Assembly: GCA_958295665.1 (NCBI GenBank)
Contig: OY282559.1
Coordinates: 259,476,245-259,540,244 of the forward strand
Length of the DNA: 64,000 nucleotides
Source of the DNA: Tipula vernalis
Lineage: Eukaryota > Arthropoda > Insecta > Diptera > Tipulidae
Direction of reading: 5' to 3'
Shown: positions 1-11,129 of the stretch, in pieces
How positions within the stretch are numbered: position 1 is the first letter of the stretch
Layout: every line of letters begins with the position of its first letter
Program-made: the position numbers and the translations under genes
The notes under the pieces: generated by a model
Told to the model about the DNA's origin: nothing
The model's database searches: none
The model's input: the letters and a program-made list of their open reading frames with translations, nothing else

Positions 1-379
1 CCAAAAATCATTTTAGAATCCCATTTCCATCGCGGAAGTCAAATTTCACTAAAATCAGTTAAGAAGTAGATAAATTCTATCCTAATTGGCCATTAATTTA
101 ATTTGCTAAAGGTTTAATTTGAGGAACCTTTCTTAACTCTTAAACAATATTTGTGTAAGGTTTGGTTCAAATCGGTCAAGTCGTGTGGATTTGTTTAAAT
201 ATCATACACATATGCTGTACTTACATACAAACACTTACTTTATTTTATAAATTGCTTAACTGCTCACGAAACACTGGTCCAGCATCATCTCAGCCCCAAT
301 TCAACCCGCAAATGGCCCCCAACCAATACTAGAAAACTTGAAAGAATTACAAAAAATTCTTGAATTAGCGAAAAGAAGC

Positions 380-550
380 GATATACGAGTGGACTGACAC
401 GAGTGGAAGACAGTTTCGACAAATCTTAAACAGCAATTAGTGAAGTACCAAATTTCGAGAAAAGAGTTACTGATTGAAATGGATGTGAGCAGTATTGGTT
501 TGCGAGCAGCACTTTTACAAGGCGGTAAACCAATTACGTGCGCATGCTGA
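380..550 (+). pseudogene. Ty3/Gypsy pol remnant: RNase H segment
   Basis: Read from about 380 in the frame that places CAC-GAG at 398-403, the translation matches the start of a Ty3/Gypsy RNase H domain. An HEW...LKQQL stretch is followed by LLIEMDVSSIGL and then AALLQGGKPI, where the first Asp of MDVSS sits in the usual catalytic position. Stops at 395 (TGA) and 548 (TGA) break the frame. Just downstream (about 555-620) an EQK*AQI-like stretch resembles the next RNase H motif with a stop in it. This is the middle of a dead polyprotein gene that continues into the integrase piece at 779-960. The family match is by recognition of motifs only. Confidence 0.72.
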
Positions 551-778
551 TGGAGAACAAAAGTAAGCACAGATTAAAGACAGGGTATTTGTGAATTGTA
601 CAAGTGTACGTATAGCCAAAAACAAAAACCATAATTGGCAACGACAATGAACGATTTTTGGGAGATCGATCAGCCATCGTTTAAGATAAAGGCATCCTAT
701 TTAAAAAAGCAAATGCAAGCGTTATTCGAAATGAATTACAGTTAACAACTGTTACATTACAACCATTAAGAAAGGTAA

Positions 779-960
779 ATAGTTTGTTTGCAATGTCTCA
801 TCACGTCTGATTATTACCCAAATTTCATCGAAGTCGATAAATTACAAACTATATCAGCTAATCTGATTATTGAAGCTTGCAGACATGCATCTCGACGTGA
901 AACATCACGATAGACGATGGTACACAATTTCATTCAAAGGAATTTATTTTAAGTATAGTG
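779..960 (+). pseudogene. Ty3/Gypsy pol remnant: integrase core
   Basis: From 779 the frame reads into SDYYPNFIEVDKL and then ISANLIIEACRHA, the usual start of the Gypsy integrase catalytic core with its first Asp. After a frameshift near 905 the next frame gives DDGTQFHSKEF (913-945), the second catalytic Asp block, normally DNGPQF.S.EF. An in-frame stop (TAG at 911-913 in the first frame) and the shift show it is dead. It lies about 250 bp downstream of the RNase H piece on the same strand, in the order RNase H-integrase expected for Gypsy. No LTR can be recognised for this copy. Confidence 0.7.
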
Positions 961-1427
961 AAAATACAAAACAACTGCCTGTAATTTACCAGAATTGGAA
1001 GTAACGATTAGCAATGACTAATTTCTACTACAACCAACAACGCCAACGATAAACGAATTTAATTTTAAGGGCGTACAACGGTAATAGAAGCAAATTATAG
1101 TTTGTCTACCAGTAAAAACCATGTAAATCAAATTATTTTATTTTAATTTATTTCAAACTTATTTACCACCTTGTTGATTTATCACAAAACATTAATTTTA
1201 CACACTTATTTTGACAGTTAATTACAAAATCAATAGTAAAAATTTTACTTAATATTAATTTTTAAAAAATATACAAAACGATTTAAAAATTTTACTTTTA
1301 AATTATTTAGCAAATAAAAACATAAAATTTTGCCTAAAAGTAATAGACGGCAATGAACACAAAATATTTAGACAGAATGTTTACATGACACCAAATAAGT
1401 TTTCTGTAGAAGAAAGAGACAGAAAAT

Positions 1428-2038
1428 ATGCCACCTCGCCAGCAGACTTATTTAAATAATTTTGACTTAACAAATAAATTTGCATTTAAATCATCCAAAC
1501 AAGGCAACGCTAAAGGCGCAATTACACGAGTTACTTTGGATGATCACCGGGGATGACTCATCCAAAGTGAACCAAAAGTTCAACATGTCCAACTTCTTTC
1601 ATTGATCATCTTCGGCAATCATACTTGATGAAAGATGATTTTACCATACCATAGGTCTTTTTGGATAATTCATCCGCGATGATCACCCAAAGTGATTCGT
1701 GTAAATGCGTCTTTAGCAATTTCACTCGACTCCATAAAGATGTTTCCGAAGCTGTAATTTTGGATTATCTTAAAGATAAATTTAACATTGAGGATGTAAA
1801 CAGCCAGCGTATTATATCTCGACGGAATAATGATGCAGACCGTAATTTTTCGTCCTTTAAACTATATGTGGACGTTACTGATTTTGAGAATTTATAACAA
1901 CCTAATTCTTGGCCTGCTAGGTCATTAATTAAAGAATTTGTAATTTTTAATATAATCGAATTTTCCCGTTCTTCAACGAAACCAACCAACTCTTTAACTG
2001 ATGCCAGTCGTTTTGATAAACAAACTAATCATTATAAT
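1428..2038 (+). pseudogene. LINE ORF1 (split by MITE, one stop)
   Basis: The frame from ATG 1428 is open to the MITE boundary at 1511. After skipping the MITE it resumes at 1716 with no frame change and runs to a TAA at 1895. After that stop the same frame stays open through 2038 into the endonuclease region, with no further stop. The segment SSFKLYVDV..FENL, then QPNSWP, then LIKEFV resembles the C-terminal part of Jockey/CR1-type ORF1 proteins (FKV...L..P..WP.G..V..F). The function of such proteins, nucleic-acid binding and particle assembly, is family knowledge. No zinc knuckle is visible. Confidence 0.55.
1513..1713. mobile_element. 201-bp MITE with TA target duplication inside LINE ORF1
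   Basis: The ends are inverted copies of each other: the left end begins AAGGCGCAATTACACGAGT and the right end, read on the minus strand, begins AAGACGCATTTACACGAATC. Similarity continues inwards for about 35 bp through TTTGGATGATCA. TA dinucleotides at 1511-1512 and 1714-1715 flank it, fitting a Tc1/mariner-type or other TA-targeting donor. A second internal palindrome (ACTTTGGATGA at 1533-1543, complement at 1558-1568) lies near the left end. No coding capacity. Removing the insert plus one TA rejoins the ORF1 frame, which independently supports the boundaries. Confidence 0.75.
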
Positions 2039-3039
2039 TTGACGTCTCCGAGATTATTTTATCGTAATGTTGGGCGTATGTCGTCTAAGTCAGCTGAATT
2101 TTTGAATTTCTTTTATTCAACGGATATTAAATTTTTTGCTCTTGTGGAAACTGGATTTCATGAAGGGATCTTTAATAATGAGTTCTTTTCTGATGACTTT
2201 GTCGTTTATAGATGTGATAGATCTATTTTTAACAGCACTAAAAAAGTGGAGGTGGTGTGCTGTTTGCAGCCCATTCTTCTATGCAAAGTGAGCTGGTTGT
2301 AGTACCTGGATGTGGCTCTATTGAATTTTTATGTGTCAAAGTTTTAATTTGTAATAATTTATTTTATTTTATAGTTTTGTACATACCACCTAGCTCACCT
2401 ACTGATGTTTATTTGAGTCATGTAGATTGTATATGTGAATTGGTTAATATAATTAATTATAATGATACTTTAGTTGTATTAGGTGATATTAATTGGTTGG
2501 ATGATAGTGAAACTGAGTCTTTGGGGTTACTCCCTTCGGATATTCTATCTGCAAATGATGCAGCGGTGGTGGATGCACTGTTCAGTTTCAATCTCAAACA
2601 AGTAAATTTATTTTGTAATGATAACAATTCGTTTTTAGATTTAATTTTTGTTAATAATACGGAATATTTGTCAGTTCATGAGTCTTTGACATCTTTCAAG
2701 GAAAATGATATTCATCATAATTCCCTCGAGATTATATTTCATGTTGGTAATCGAGATGATAAATGTCGGGTTTTTTCTTTTGATGATTCGTTTTATGATT
2801 TTAAGGAATGCGACACACCTGGTCTCTCTGAATATCTCCGTTGCATTTGTTGGGATGATTTTTTTCGAGCCAATGATGTTAATGAAAATGTAAAAAATTT
2901 TAATGACTTACTATTTGTTGCTTTTGATAAATTCGTACCTTTGAGGAAAAAACGTAACTATAATTACCCACCATGGTTTGATTCTGATTTGATCAACTTA
3001 CGTAACCGTAAAAATAGAGCTTACTATAGATTCAGATAA
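2039..3039 (+). pseudogene. LINE endonuclease domain (frameshifted)
   Basis: Two frames together encode an exonuclease-endonuclease-phosphatase type endonuclease. Frame one (to about 2243) carries a degraded N.R...K block and FFALVETGF, normally ALTETWL. After a one-base deletion in the A run at 2240-2245 the second frame gives SGGGVLFAAHSSM, VLYIPPSS, LVVLGDINW (normally LVGDFN.P) and SFLDLIFV. The SDH-like motif is HHNSLEI, so the usual SDH catalytic block is altered. The linker PPWFDSDLINLRNRKNRAYYR precedes the TAA at 3037. The domain would nick target DNA in active relatives; here it is broken. Confidence 0.8.
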
Positions 3040-3067
3040 AATAATTGTCAACTGAATAAATCCAAAT

Positions 3068-4912
3068 TTGTTGATCTACGTGAACAATAAATCTGTATTT
3101 CATTCTAAATATTGTCTGTATATAATTGTGATTGAAACTAATATCAAACAAAACCCTAAAACATTTTGGAAGTTTGTTAACGAAAAACGTAATACAACTG
3201 ACTTTCCATCGGTAATGATTTTTAATGGAGGTAAACTGAGCACGGTTCCTGAAATCTGCGAGGGTTTTGCTAGTTTCTTTCAATCGGTATATAAAGTTAA
3301 TTACGGATCCTTTGAAAGCGACCCTACTGTTAGTAATTGCCAATTTAACATTCCGTACCTAACAATAACTGAAGATGACATTTATGAATATCTGTCAGAT
3401 TTTAATGATGGATGTGGGCCTGATGGGATACCTTCATCAGTACTTAAATGTCTGAGCTCATATATTGTAGCTCCATTATGTTATCTTTTTAACCAATCAT
3501 TAATATCTGGACAATTTCCTACAGCTTGGAAAATTTCTCACATTGTTCCAATTTACAAAAAGGGTAACCGTTCTGATACATCAAATTATCGTGGTATTTC
3601 AATTCTTTCGTCTATACCAAAACTTTTCGAATTAATTGTGTCGAAACATTTGTTATTCCATACTAAAGAGATAATTTCTTGTTTCCAGCATGGTTTCACT
3701 AGTGGAAAATCTACGACTACCAATCTGTTGCAATTTACTAAATTCACTATTGAGTCACTTGAATCTGAAGGCGCCCAAGTTGATTCAATTTACTTTGATT
3801 TTGCTAAAGCTTTTGCTTCAATCGACCATAAAATTATTGTTGAAAAACTTTCGGTTATTGGTCTTGATCCAAATTTTCTTAAATGGATTTCTTCTTATCT
3901 AGTTGGTAGGAAGCAGTATGTTCTATTGAATGATGTTAAGCCAGATTATATCTATTGTCATTCAGGAGTCCCTCAGGGGTCCCATTTAGGCACAATTATA
4001 TTTCTTTTATTCATGAATGATATTCCTAATATTTTTAAATTCTGTAAATGTTTATTATTTGCTGATGATTTGAAGATTTTCATGCATGTTCAATCTGTAA
4101 GTGATGCTGAGGTTTTACAATCTGAAATTAATATATTGTCTAGTTGGTGCTCTAAGAATAAATTGTTCATCAATGTACAGAAGTGTAAGGTGATATCGTT
4201 TTTCAGAACACTCAATCCAAATATTGTCAATTATTATTTTGATGGAGATCTACTTTGTAGAGTTACTTCAACTGTTGATTTAGGAGTTCTGTTTGATCAG
4301 AAATTAACTTTTGCGTTACACATAGATAAAATAATATTAAAGGCCAATTCTATGTTAGGTTTTATTTTTAGAATGACAAAGGATTTTATGGATGCATTTT
4401 CGTGTGTTAGTCTAGATACTTCTTTAGTAAGATCTCACCTTGAATATGATGTAGTGGTTTGGTATCCTCATCAGGATGTGCATATTGCAAGATTGGAATC
4501 TATTCAGAAACGTTTTACTATCTATATGGCCAGGAAGCTTGGTCATTTATCTGATCGTCATCTACTTATGTGGGAACAGGTGCGAAGTCTCCCATCGTAT
4601 GTGATTCGGTGTGAGTGCCTTCACATTGATACGTTGGTTAAACGCCGAAAAATTGCCTCTGCCTTGTTTGTTAGTGATTCTCTTAGTGGCCGCATTAAGT
4701 GTCCTGAACTCATTTCTGCTTGGAGCATTTATGTACCTACCAGATGCTTGCGTCCAAAGGAATTTTTGTTTGTTGACTTTCATAGAACGAATTATGGTTC
4801 CAATGAACCAACCAAGTCAATGGCTAGAATTTTTAATGAATTTTACCATTTATTTCATTTTGAGAGATCCAGAGTGTATTTTCGGAAGGCAATTAGAAAT
4901 TGCAATTTTTAA
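3068..4912 (+). CDS. Non-LTR retrotransposon reverse transcriptase (uninterrupted, truncated start)
   Basis: A 614-codon frame without stops. It has the pre-RT block NPKTFWKFVNEKR (about residues 29-41), GPDGIPSSVL, the finger motif FPTAWKISHIVPIYKKG, YRGISILS, QHGFTSGKSTTTNL, motif A YFDFAKAFASIDHK, motif B GVPQGSHLGTIIF, motif C LLFADDLKIF and motif D WCSKNKLFIN.QKCKV, followed by a thumb/C-terminal region (LVRSHLEYD.VVW). The catalytic Asp of motif A and both Asp of FADD are present. The usually conserved second Asp of motif A (AFD) is Ala. There is no genuine start codon: the frame is the continuation of the endonuclease ORF, separated by a stop and a shift at 3037-3090. In active relatives it copies element RNA at a nicked target. 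Confidence 0.88.
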   Translation: MLIYVNNKSVFHSKYCLYIIVIETNIKQNPKTFWKFVNEKRNTTDFPSVMIFNGGKLSTVPEICEGFASFFQSVYKVNYGSFESDPTVSNCQFNIPYLTITEDDIYEYLSDFNDGCGPDGIPSSVLKCLSSYIVAPLCYLFNQSLISGQFPTAWKISHIVPIYKKGNRSDTSNYRGISILSSIPKLFELIVSKHLLFHTKEIISCFQHGFTSGKSTTTNLLQFTKFTIESLESEGAQVDSIYFDFAKAFASIDHKIIVEKLSVIGLDPNFLKWISSYLVGRKQYVLLNDVKPDYIYCHSGVPQGSHLGTIIFLLFMNDIPNIFKFCKCLLFADDLKIFMHVQSVSDAEVLQSEINILSSWCSKNKLFINVQKCKVISFFRTLNPNIVNYYFDGDLLCRVTSTVDLGVLFDQKLTFALHIDKIILKANSMLGFIFRMTKDFMDAFSCVSLDTSLVRSHLEYDVVVWYPHQDVHIARLESIQKRFTIYMARKLGHLSDRHLLMWEQVRSLPSYVIRCECLHIDTLVKRRKIASALFVSDSLSGRIKCPELISAWSIYVPTRCLRPKEFLFVDFHRTNYGSNEPTKSMARIFNEFYHLFHFERSRVYFRKAIRNCNF

Positions 4913-5037
4913 TCTCATTTTACGTTTTTAAAGTTTTCGTTTTTTCAGGTAATGTTCCGTATTGTTAGTATTCTTTTTATTTCTTTTTAATCTAAAATAA
5001 TTCTTTTTTTTTACTATTCATTAAGTTTTAACTGTAG

Positions 5038-5062
5038 AATAGATGTAAATAAATAAATAAAA
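5038..5062 (+). repeat. LINE 3' tail, TAAA repeats
   Basis: After the RT stop (4912) and a T-rich 3' UTR, TGTAAATAAATAAATAAAATT at about 5044-5064 is the short tandem tail typical of Jockey/CR1-like insertions and marks the 3' end of the element. No clear target-site duplication could be matched because the 5' end is not defined. Confidence 0.55.
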
Positions 5063-6037
5063 TTTTACAAAACTTTAAAATATCGATTTATCGGTAAGTT
5101 TGACAAATATTCTATCCTAAGCGTGAATCACCGCCTTGTGAAACTTTAATTATATTTGAGTATTCTTAAATAAATTGTAATAATTTATAGAAAATTTCGA
5201 ATAATCTCGAAAAATCTTCAACCTTCACAATTTAAATTTACATATCGTCAGCGTGTCAGCGTGTCCAAAACCATTTTTTTTTCAGGAGACAAGGAAAACT
5301 ATTTCACTATCCTTATTGTTTACATGCAAACACAAATTTACCTTTCAAATTTTTCCGTCTTAAAATAACTTTTATAAAATTTTATAAATGGTGGCCGATG
5401 CACAATGTTCCCCCCTTTCGTTTGTTATGAGAAACACAAAATTGGGGAAAATGAACTTACACACTTTGCAATTATCGCTGACGATATGCAAGACTATAAG
5501 ATGCCGCATTTCAAAGTTAACTCGAATAATCTGGATTACCCCAGAAAAACTCAAGAAATGAATAATTTCGAAACGTCCGAAAAATTGTGAAAAATCGTGA
5601 AATTATTGAATTATTTGTAACAGTTGATAACATCAAGCAGGTTGCGCTTTTCTCAACTAAAAAACATACACAAACCTTGAATAATATTGGCAATCTCAAA
5701 TATTCTTAAATAATTTCGAAAATGTCATACTCGCTAAATCATTTAGTTCGAATAGGCTGGACCTCAAAACTTCAAATAAGCAGACATGTTAGCCGAAAGC
5801 TTCGGTAATGCAAATTCTATTATCCCAGCCGAAAACAACAAATAAAATCGTTATCAGCCGATAGTGTTCAGCCAAAAGTTACCATGGATAGCATGTATGT
5901 GATATCTTGAGATGGACCGTATTAATGTGATTTGTCAGAAGCAATCGCTGGAAACAAAAAATTCAGCTCAAGTTTCCTGTGTGAAATCTGGGAAAATTCG
6001 AATGGGAATATTTGATTTTGGGAAAATTAGAAACTGA
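5063..6037. other. Non-coding AT-rich stretch
   Basis: No gene or element recognised. Short frames on both strands at 5372-5700 are shadows without protein-like composition. A few repeated words (for example TCTGGGAAAATTCG near 5990) foreshadow the repeat cluster that follows. Confidence 0.5.
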
Positions 6038-6475
6038 CTAGAGGCTAATTTTATACAAAGTTTCTAATGATTTTTGAAAAGCGAATTTTCCTCAATCCTC
6101 ATTTTCCACAGAAACTTTAATATAAAATCGAATTTTTGCAGATTTACCGCGGGACACTTAAACTAAATTTTCTTCCAGCGAAAGCTATTTACAAATCACA
6201 TCAACGTAGTGCATTTACAAATACAACACTCTAAAGGCTGATTTTATACAAAGTTTCCAATGATTCTTAGAAAAAATCTGGGAAAATCAGATTTTCCAAA
6301 AATCATTAGAAACTTTGTATACAATTAGTAATCACATCAATGCAACCCAGATCCAGACATAACAGTCTAGAGGCTGATTTTATATAAGGCTTCTTATGAT
6401 TTTTGGAAAATCGAATTTTCTTGGATTTACCACGGGAAACATGAAGTACAATTTTGCCAGCGATAGCTATTTCGG
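6038..6475. repeat. Imperfect tandem repeat with one inverted unit
   Basis: A unit starting CTAGAGGCTAATTTTATACA with AAGTTTCTAATGATTTTTG occurs at 6038-6085, 6230-6275 and 6368-6415, spaced 192 and 138 bp apart. An inverted copy of the same words (CCAAAAATCATTAGAAACTT) sits at 6296-6315, so 6236-6328 can fold into a hairpin. Between units the words TTTACCGCGGGACA / TTTACCACGGGAAA and CACATCAA also recur. Non-coding; likely a decayed dispersed or satellite-like repeat. Confidence 0.6.
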
Positions 6476-6727
6476 CTGATAATCACTATATTTTTATTAT
6501 TTTCGACTGAAATGCGGTTAAGCAGACTACAAACAAAAACGAAATTAATTTTATCGAAACAAACCGAACCATCAGAATCGTTCCCGTACAAAGGAAATGA
6601 AATCGGGACGCGACGAAATTCTTACGAAATCGGAAGAACCCCGCCAAAATGAATCAAAAAAGCACCATCACTGAATAAGGAATTTGTAGTTTCCTTACAT
6701 TTAATGAGTTTTTCCAAACTAAACCGA

Positions 6728-6950
6728 TGTTACCGGGTTTACCGGTACAATTAGTTTTTATTTACCGTTCACTGGTAGTCAAAATAATCCAATATATAAG
6801 AAACTATACAGCAAATCACTGATTGAGCATATACGTTCATTGGTCATGAAATAAAAAATAATCCATCAACGTCCATAAATGACCCGCTCAACATGTAAAC
6901 GGTAAAAACCAAATTGATAGAAAATTGGTTGTACTGGTAAAATCGTTCGT
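6728..6950. mobile_element. Possible small TIR element
   Basis: TTTACCGGTACAATTAG...TTTATTTACCGTT at about 6737-6768 is repeated in inverted form as AAACGGTAAAAACC...GGTTGTACTGGTAAAA at 6897-6945. The arms are about 40-50 bp with gaps. No clear target duplication is visible and there is no coding content. It could be a MITE or a chance imperfect palindrome. Confidence 0.35.
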
Positions 6951-9900
6951 AGGACTGATCATCTACATCGTTCATCAATATGTTATTAGTACGGCTCGAA
7001 AGACTTGATTTTAGACGTGGTTATAGTTGGTTTCAGCCTCGAACCTTCCTCGAATGAAACAACTTTAAAATATTTTCTGAAAAAAGGCACTTGCTTAGGA
7101 AAAAGGAATCCCTATTACCATTAGAATTCGTTATACCATTATTAGAACTCAGAACATAATACCATTAGTATTTTTGATTTAAGGCAGTGTTATACTAGTA
7201 GAAATTTCATTACTGCATTGTAAGCTGCGGATGGTCGCCGTCACAATACCAATTTTATATAGCATTTTCAAACTCGCCCAGATTTCTTCCAGGTTTACTC
7301 GTTTCTAAAACCCCACTAAAAGAAGGTAAACAACTTTGAAAAGAGACCGACTGTAACTGTAAAAAAAATCACAACGAACCTAAAAGACTTGGATAGATTT
7401 GAACAAATTACACATATCCAACAAGATTAACGAAACTATTATTATTTATTACCGAATGCGGTGTTTCAAACAAGCAAAGCTTTACGCCAAATAGATTTAT
7501 TACCATAGCAATTTAAGTTGTATGGGAGGGAAAGTACCTCCATTTTTCTAACTCGAAGGTGAGATCTTGACCCACAAACCACCAATATTCTCTATTGACA
7601 TTTGAATAACATAAATAACTGTAGTGATTGAGCTGCACACGGTAAATAAACAAAACAATTCACCGCCTTATAATAGGATGTATCGAATTTCTGCCGTTAC
7701 CAATCTTATTTATTTGTTCATTCACCTACCTCAATACAATAGAAATTAAGACAGACTTAAAATTATCGTACTAATGTTCAATGGATTAGAAATAATTGCT
7801 TATAATTAACTGGGCACGATCATTTTCAATGCAGCTTTGTTCTACATATTATAGATGGGTTAAGCAAAAAAAGTTCTTAATTTAATTACATATTTTAACC
7901 GTGCAAGGTCATTCTTACATACGGATGCAGCTGCATTCATTCGCTTGAACCCGTAAAAAACTTCTTATGGATATGATAATACTACCCGATTTTATTAGTC
8001 GTCTTCTCGTTTAATTTAAATTGAAAATATCAAAAGATTTTTACGCATCATAAAATTTTAATTAAATTTCAAAAAAACAGCAAACAACCACAGAATCATA
8101 AAACTAAAAATTCGTTGACAATCAAAACAATACATGCATTACGTCACCGTATCTGGAAATATACGTAAACACCAAAAAACAATTTAATTAAATTAATTGG
8201 GTGTACCAACATAAAAATAAAACCAAAATGATTTTCGTGATTTAGACACACACACCCAGACCATAATAAAAAAATGAAAAAATTTATTCATCGTGGATCG
8301 TGATGATGAATTTTCGTTTGATTTTATTTGTTTATGGATTCATTGGAAATACGAGTTAATTAATTCCAGTAGTTTTATGAGTACAGCGCGGTTGATCTAT
8401 TGATGAAAATTTAATTTATTTTCACTTTTCTCCATTTCTACAGATCACGAATAGTACATTTAGAATGAAAGTTAGCAATAATCTTGATGATGCTGAAATG
8501 TCGTGATTTTCCATTTTTTTATTTTTTATTGTGGTTTAATTTCGTTTTTGTTGTTGTTTTTTTTAAATTTTTTAGCGATGTACGCGACTTCATTTTCTTT
8601 GTTGCTGCATTTAGACAAAATGTTTTTATTGTGCGCAGACCACATACGCAAGATAAATTTAGAAATTGCATTTTGTCTCGTTATTGAGTTTAAAAATTAA
8701 ATGCAAAAAAAAAAAGAAAAAGTATTTTGAACATATACCATACACATTACAGTTATTACTTTGTTATTTTAATATTAGTCGGGGTATATCTAAAAATTAG
8801 AAATTTTTATTTATACCTACTATAAAGGAGATGAAAAGAAATGTTTCAGTATTGGGTGAATGGCTGCATTTTTTTTTTTGTTTGTTTGTTGCTAAAAGGT
8901 TAATTTATAGATTCGTTAAGTGAAAATGAAGAGTATTGGTTCGGTCATTAATAATAAATGTCAAAAAAAAAACATTCAATTAGAAGGGTGCCGACATGAA
9001 ATGTAAATCTTGGTGATATCATTGCGGGAATTACAAATAACAATTTTTTTTTTGGATGATTGAAATCCCTCGCACTCTCTCTTAAATAAGATATAAATAA
9101 TTTCAATTTCTATATAAGTATGTATATTAAGTTTGACAGTCATAAATCGAAAGAAAGTTAAATATGTGAATTTAAATGTTAAGACAAATGTGATTTGTAA
9201 CCATGCGCCCCCGTGGTGAAAATATTCATTTGTCATCTAGTTGGTCATCAATTTACATATTTGTTCATGTTTATGAATGTTTTGCACCTGGACAAACTAT
9301 AATGATAGTGTAATTTCAGCTAATAAGGATAAAAATCAGTGAACCGTAAGTATTCTGTATCGGAAGAGCCGCCTATTCCTTATCGAAAGAGTAATAGTTA
9401 TATGCTTAGTATAAAGTTTGATAAGGCTTTCGTTTTTTTCTATTGTCAAGAACACTTTAGTGTACTCCTATAAATATCAATGGCTTCCAGGGAATTAAGA
9501 TTCAATATTTTCTTCTCAAATTTCATTTTACAATCCTGATCGTAAATTTCATCACAATCGGTTTACAAATAAGCGAGGCCGAGTTCCATCCTAGTTGGTA
9601 TACTTCATAACTTCTTCTTAAAAATAACAGTATAATTTCGATGTTTTCCATGTTCGTAATCCAACCTGCTTAGTTGTACAACAGATTTTTAGCACGTAAA
9701 CAACACAAGCGTATCATGTTACAATAAGCCGAATTACAATTTCAACGCAAATGTCATTCAATAAATCGAAGCAAATGTAGCCCTACAATTCGTTGTAAGA
9801 AAAACTATTGTATGGTCTATGGACCCTTTAACGATTTAATAACATTGCGTGTAGTTTTTTTTATTTGAGGCCACTGCAAAATGGTCAAATAATCACTGCT

Positions 9901-11120
9901 TTAGAAAGCCCTCGGGTCAAGCTCACATATGAAAGAATTATATCTAAACATTTTACCAGTAAATGTAAACTCACGGCAAATCACAAACCATATTTCTAAT
10001 ATACAATTAGATTTCCCGAATCACATTTTTTACAAATATCGCCAATAATTGGTTCAAAGTGGTAGTAGAGTATTTGTGCTAGAATTAAAATTCACCTGGT
10101 TCAAGATTGTGGTTAAAACAAAACAAAAAAAGAGACTTATTTTGTTCTTAGAAATAATTAATGCAAGAATTCTGGCGTTGCGATTCTGCAAAATTTTTAT
10201 TAATTTAGCTTGTGGTTCGTGTGAATGGGATGGTTTTATATTTAAGAATTCTTCAGAAGAATGAAAGTTAGGTTTATTGGCCTTAGTACACAACGCAGTT
10301 TTTGTTTGAAAAAATGACGACTTAATTTTATCACGTCGAGTTGGTGAAGGTAAGATTCGTCAATGTTAAGTTGTCGTTAAGTGGACTCGTTCGTCACGTA
10401 AAATGAAAGGTAAGGAAAAAATGTTTTAGCCGGCGCAATGTCGCTTATGATTAATTAATTGTATGAGTACTGAAATGATTTCTGAAAAATTTAAAAAATA
10501 GTGGGATTTTCTAACAACCCCATCAGTTGAATACATTCCTATAACGACTTTAAGTATCCTTTGAAAAAAAATCGAAACCTTTTTTCTGAGTTTGCAAATT
10601 TTTAATATTATAATATATTTGAATAAGAAATTCCAAAGTATCGGGTTGACTAATTTAGATCAAATTTAATGTTCACGACACATCGAACGACAACACAAGC
10701 AAAAAATATGTTAGTTAAAATGTATGCATAGTGAAGGTAGGTAGTAAATACCAAAAGTAAAAACCATCCTCGGGAACCAACCTTCAAAAACATTTTGATA
10801 CTTCATCATTCATTTCTCGCAAACTATACGCATTGAGAGAAGAAAAGGGAACATACTGCGTGTGTGTATGCACACTAGCACAATAAGTGGATATCATTAT
10901 GAATAACTTTATGCTTTTATCAACATTTTTTTACTGATGCTTTGTATGTCTCTATATGTATCGTTTTTGGTATACTATGTTAGTAAGGAGGTAAGGTATC
11001 GTAAATAGGTTTCTATAAGCAATGTCTGAAAATACCACTCAACTATTGAATGGTGGTTAATTGTTAGCAACTGCAGCTTATAGTGTAAAATACTTGTTAT
11101 GCTTCATACTAGAGAGTTGC
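6951..11120. other. Long non-coding stretch, no gene recognised
   Basis: AT-rich sequence with homopolymer runs (T-rich at 8510-8590, 8868-8885). Open frames here (8484-8700, 8976-9236, 10049-10293) are low-complexity or lie opposite each other and show no family motif. It could be intron or intergenic sequence. Confidence 0.5.
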
Positions 11121-11129
11121 TGTTCCGAC

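Larger units (their letters stand above)
1428..5062 (+). mobile_element. Non-LTR retrotransposon (Jockey/CR1-like LINE), nearly full coding length
   Basis: One element with, in order: an ORF1-like segment (ATG at 1428 to stop at 1895), an apurinic-type endonuclease (about 2039-2830), a linker, a complete reverse transcriptase domain (3068-4912), a short 3' UTR and a 3' tail of TAAA repeats at about 5047-5061. A MITE (1513-1713) interrupts ORF1. Lesions seen: a TAA at 1895, a one-base deletion in the A6 run at 2240-2245, a TAA at 3037 and a frameshift near 3090. The RT frame itself has no stop for 614 codons, suggesting fairly recent activity. The clade is inferred from RT motifs; the 5' boundary is not defined. 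Confidence 0.85.

Noticed and set aside
301..570. 89-codon minus-strand frame
   Set aside because: It lies opposite the Gypsy RNase H remnant, whose plus-strand motifs are clear.
8484..8700. Two overlapping plus-strand frames rich in Phe and Leu
   Set aside because: They come from a T-rich low-complexity run and show no family motif.
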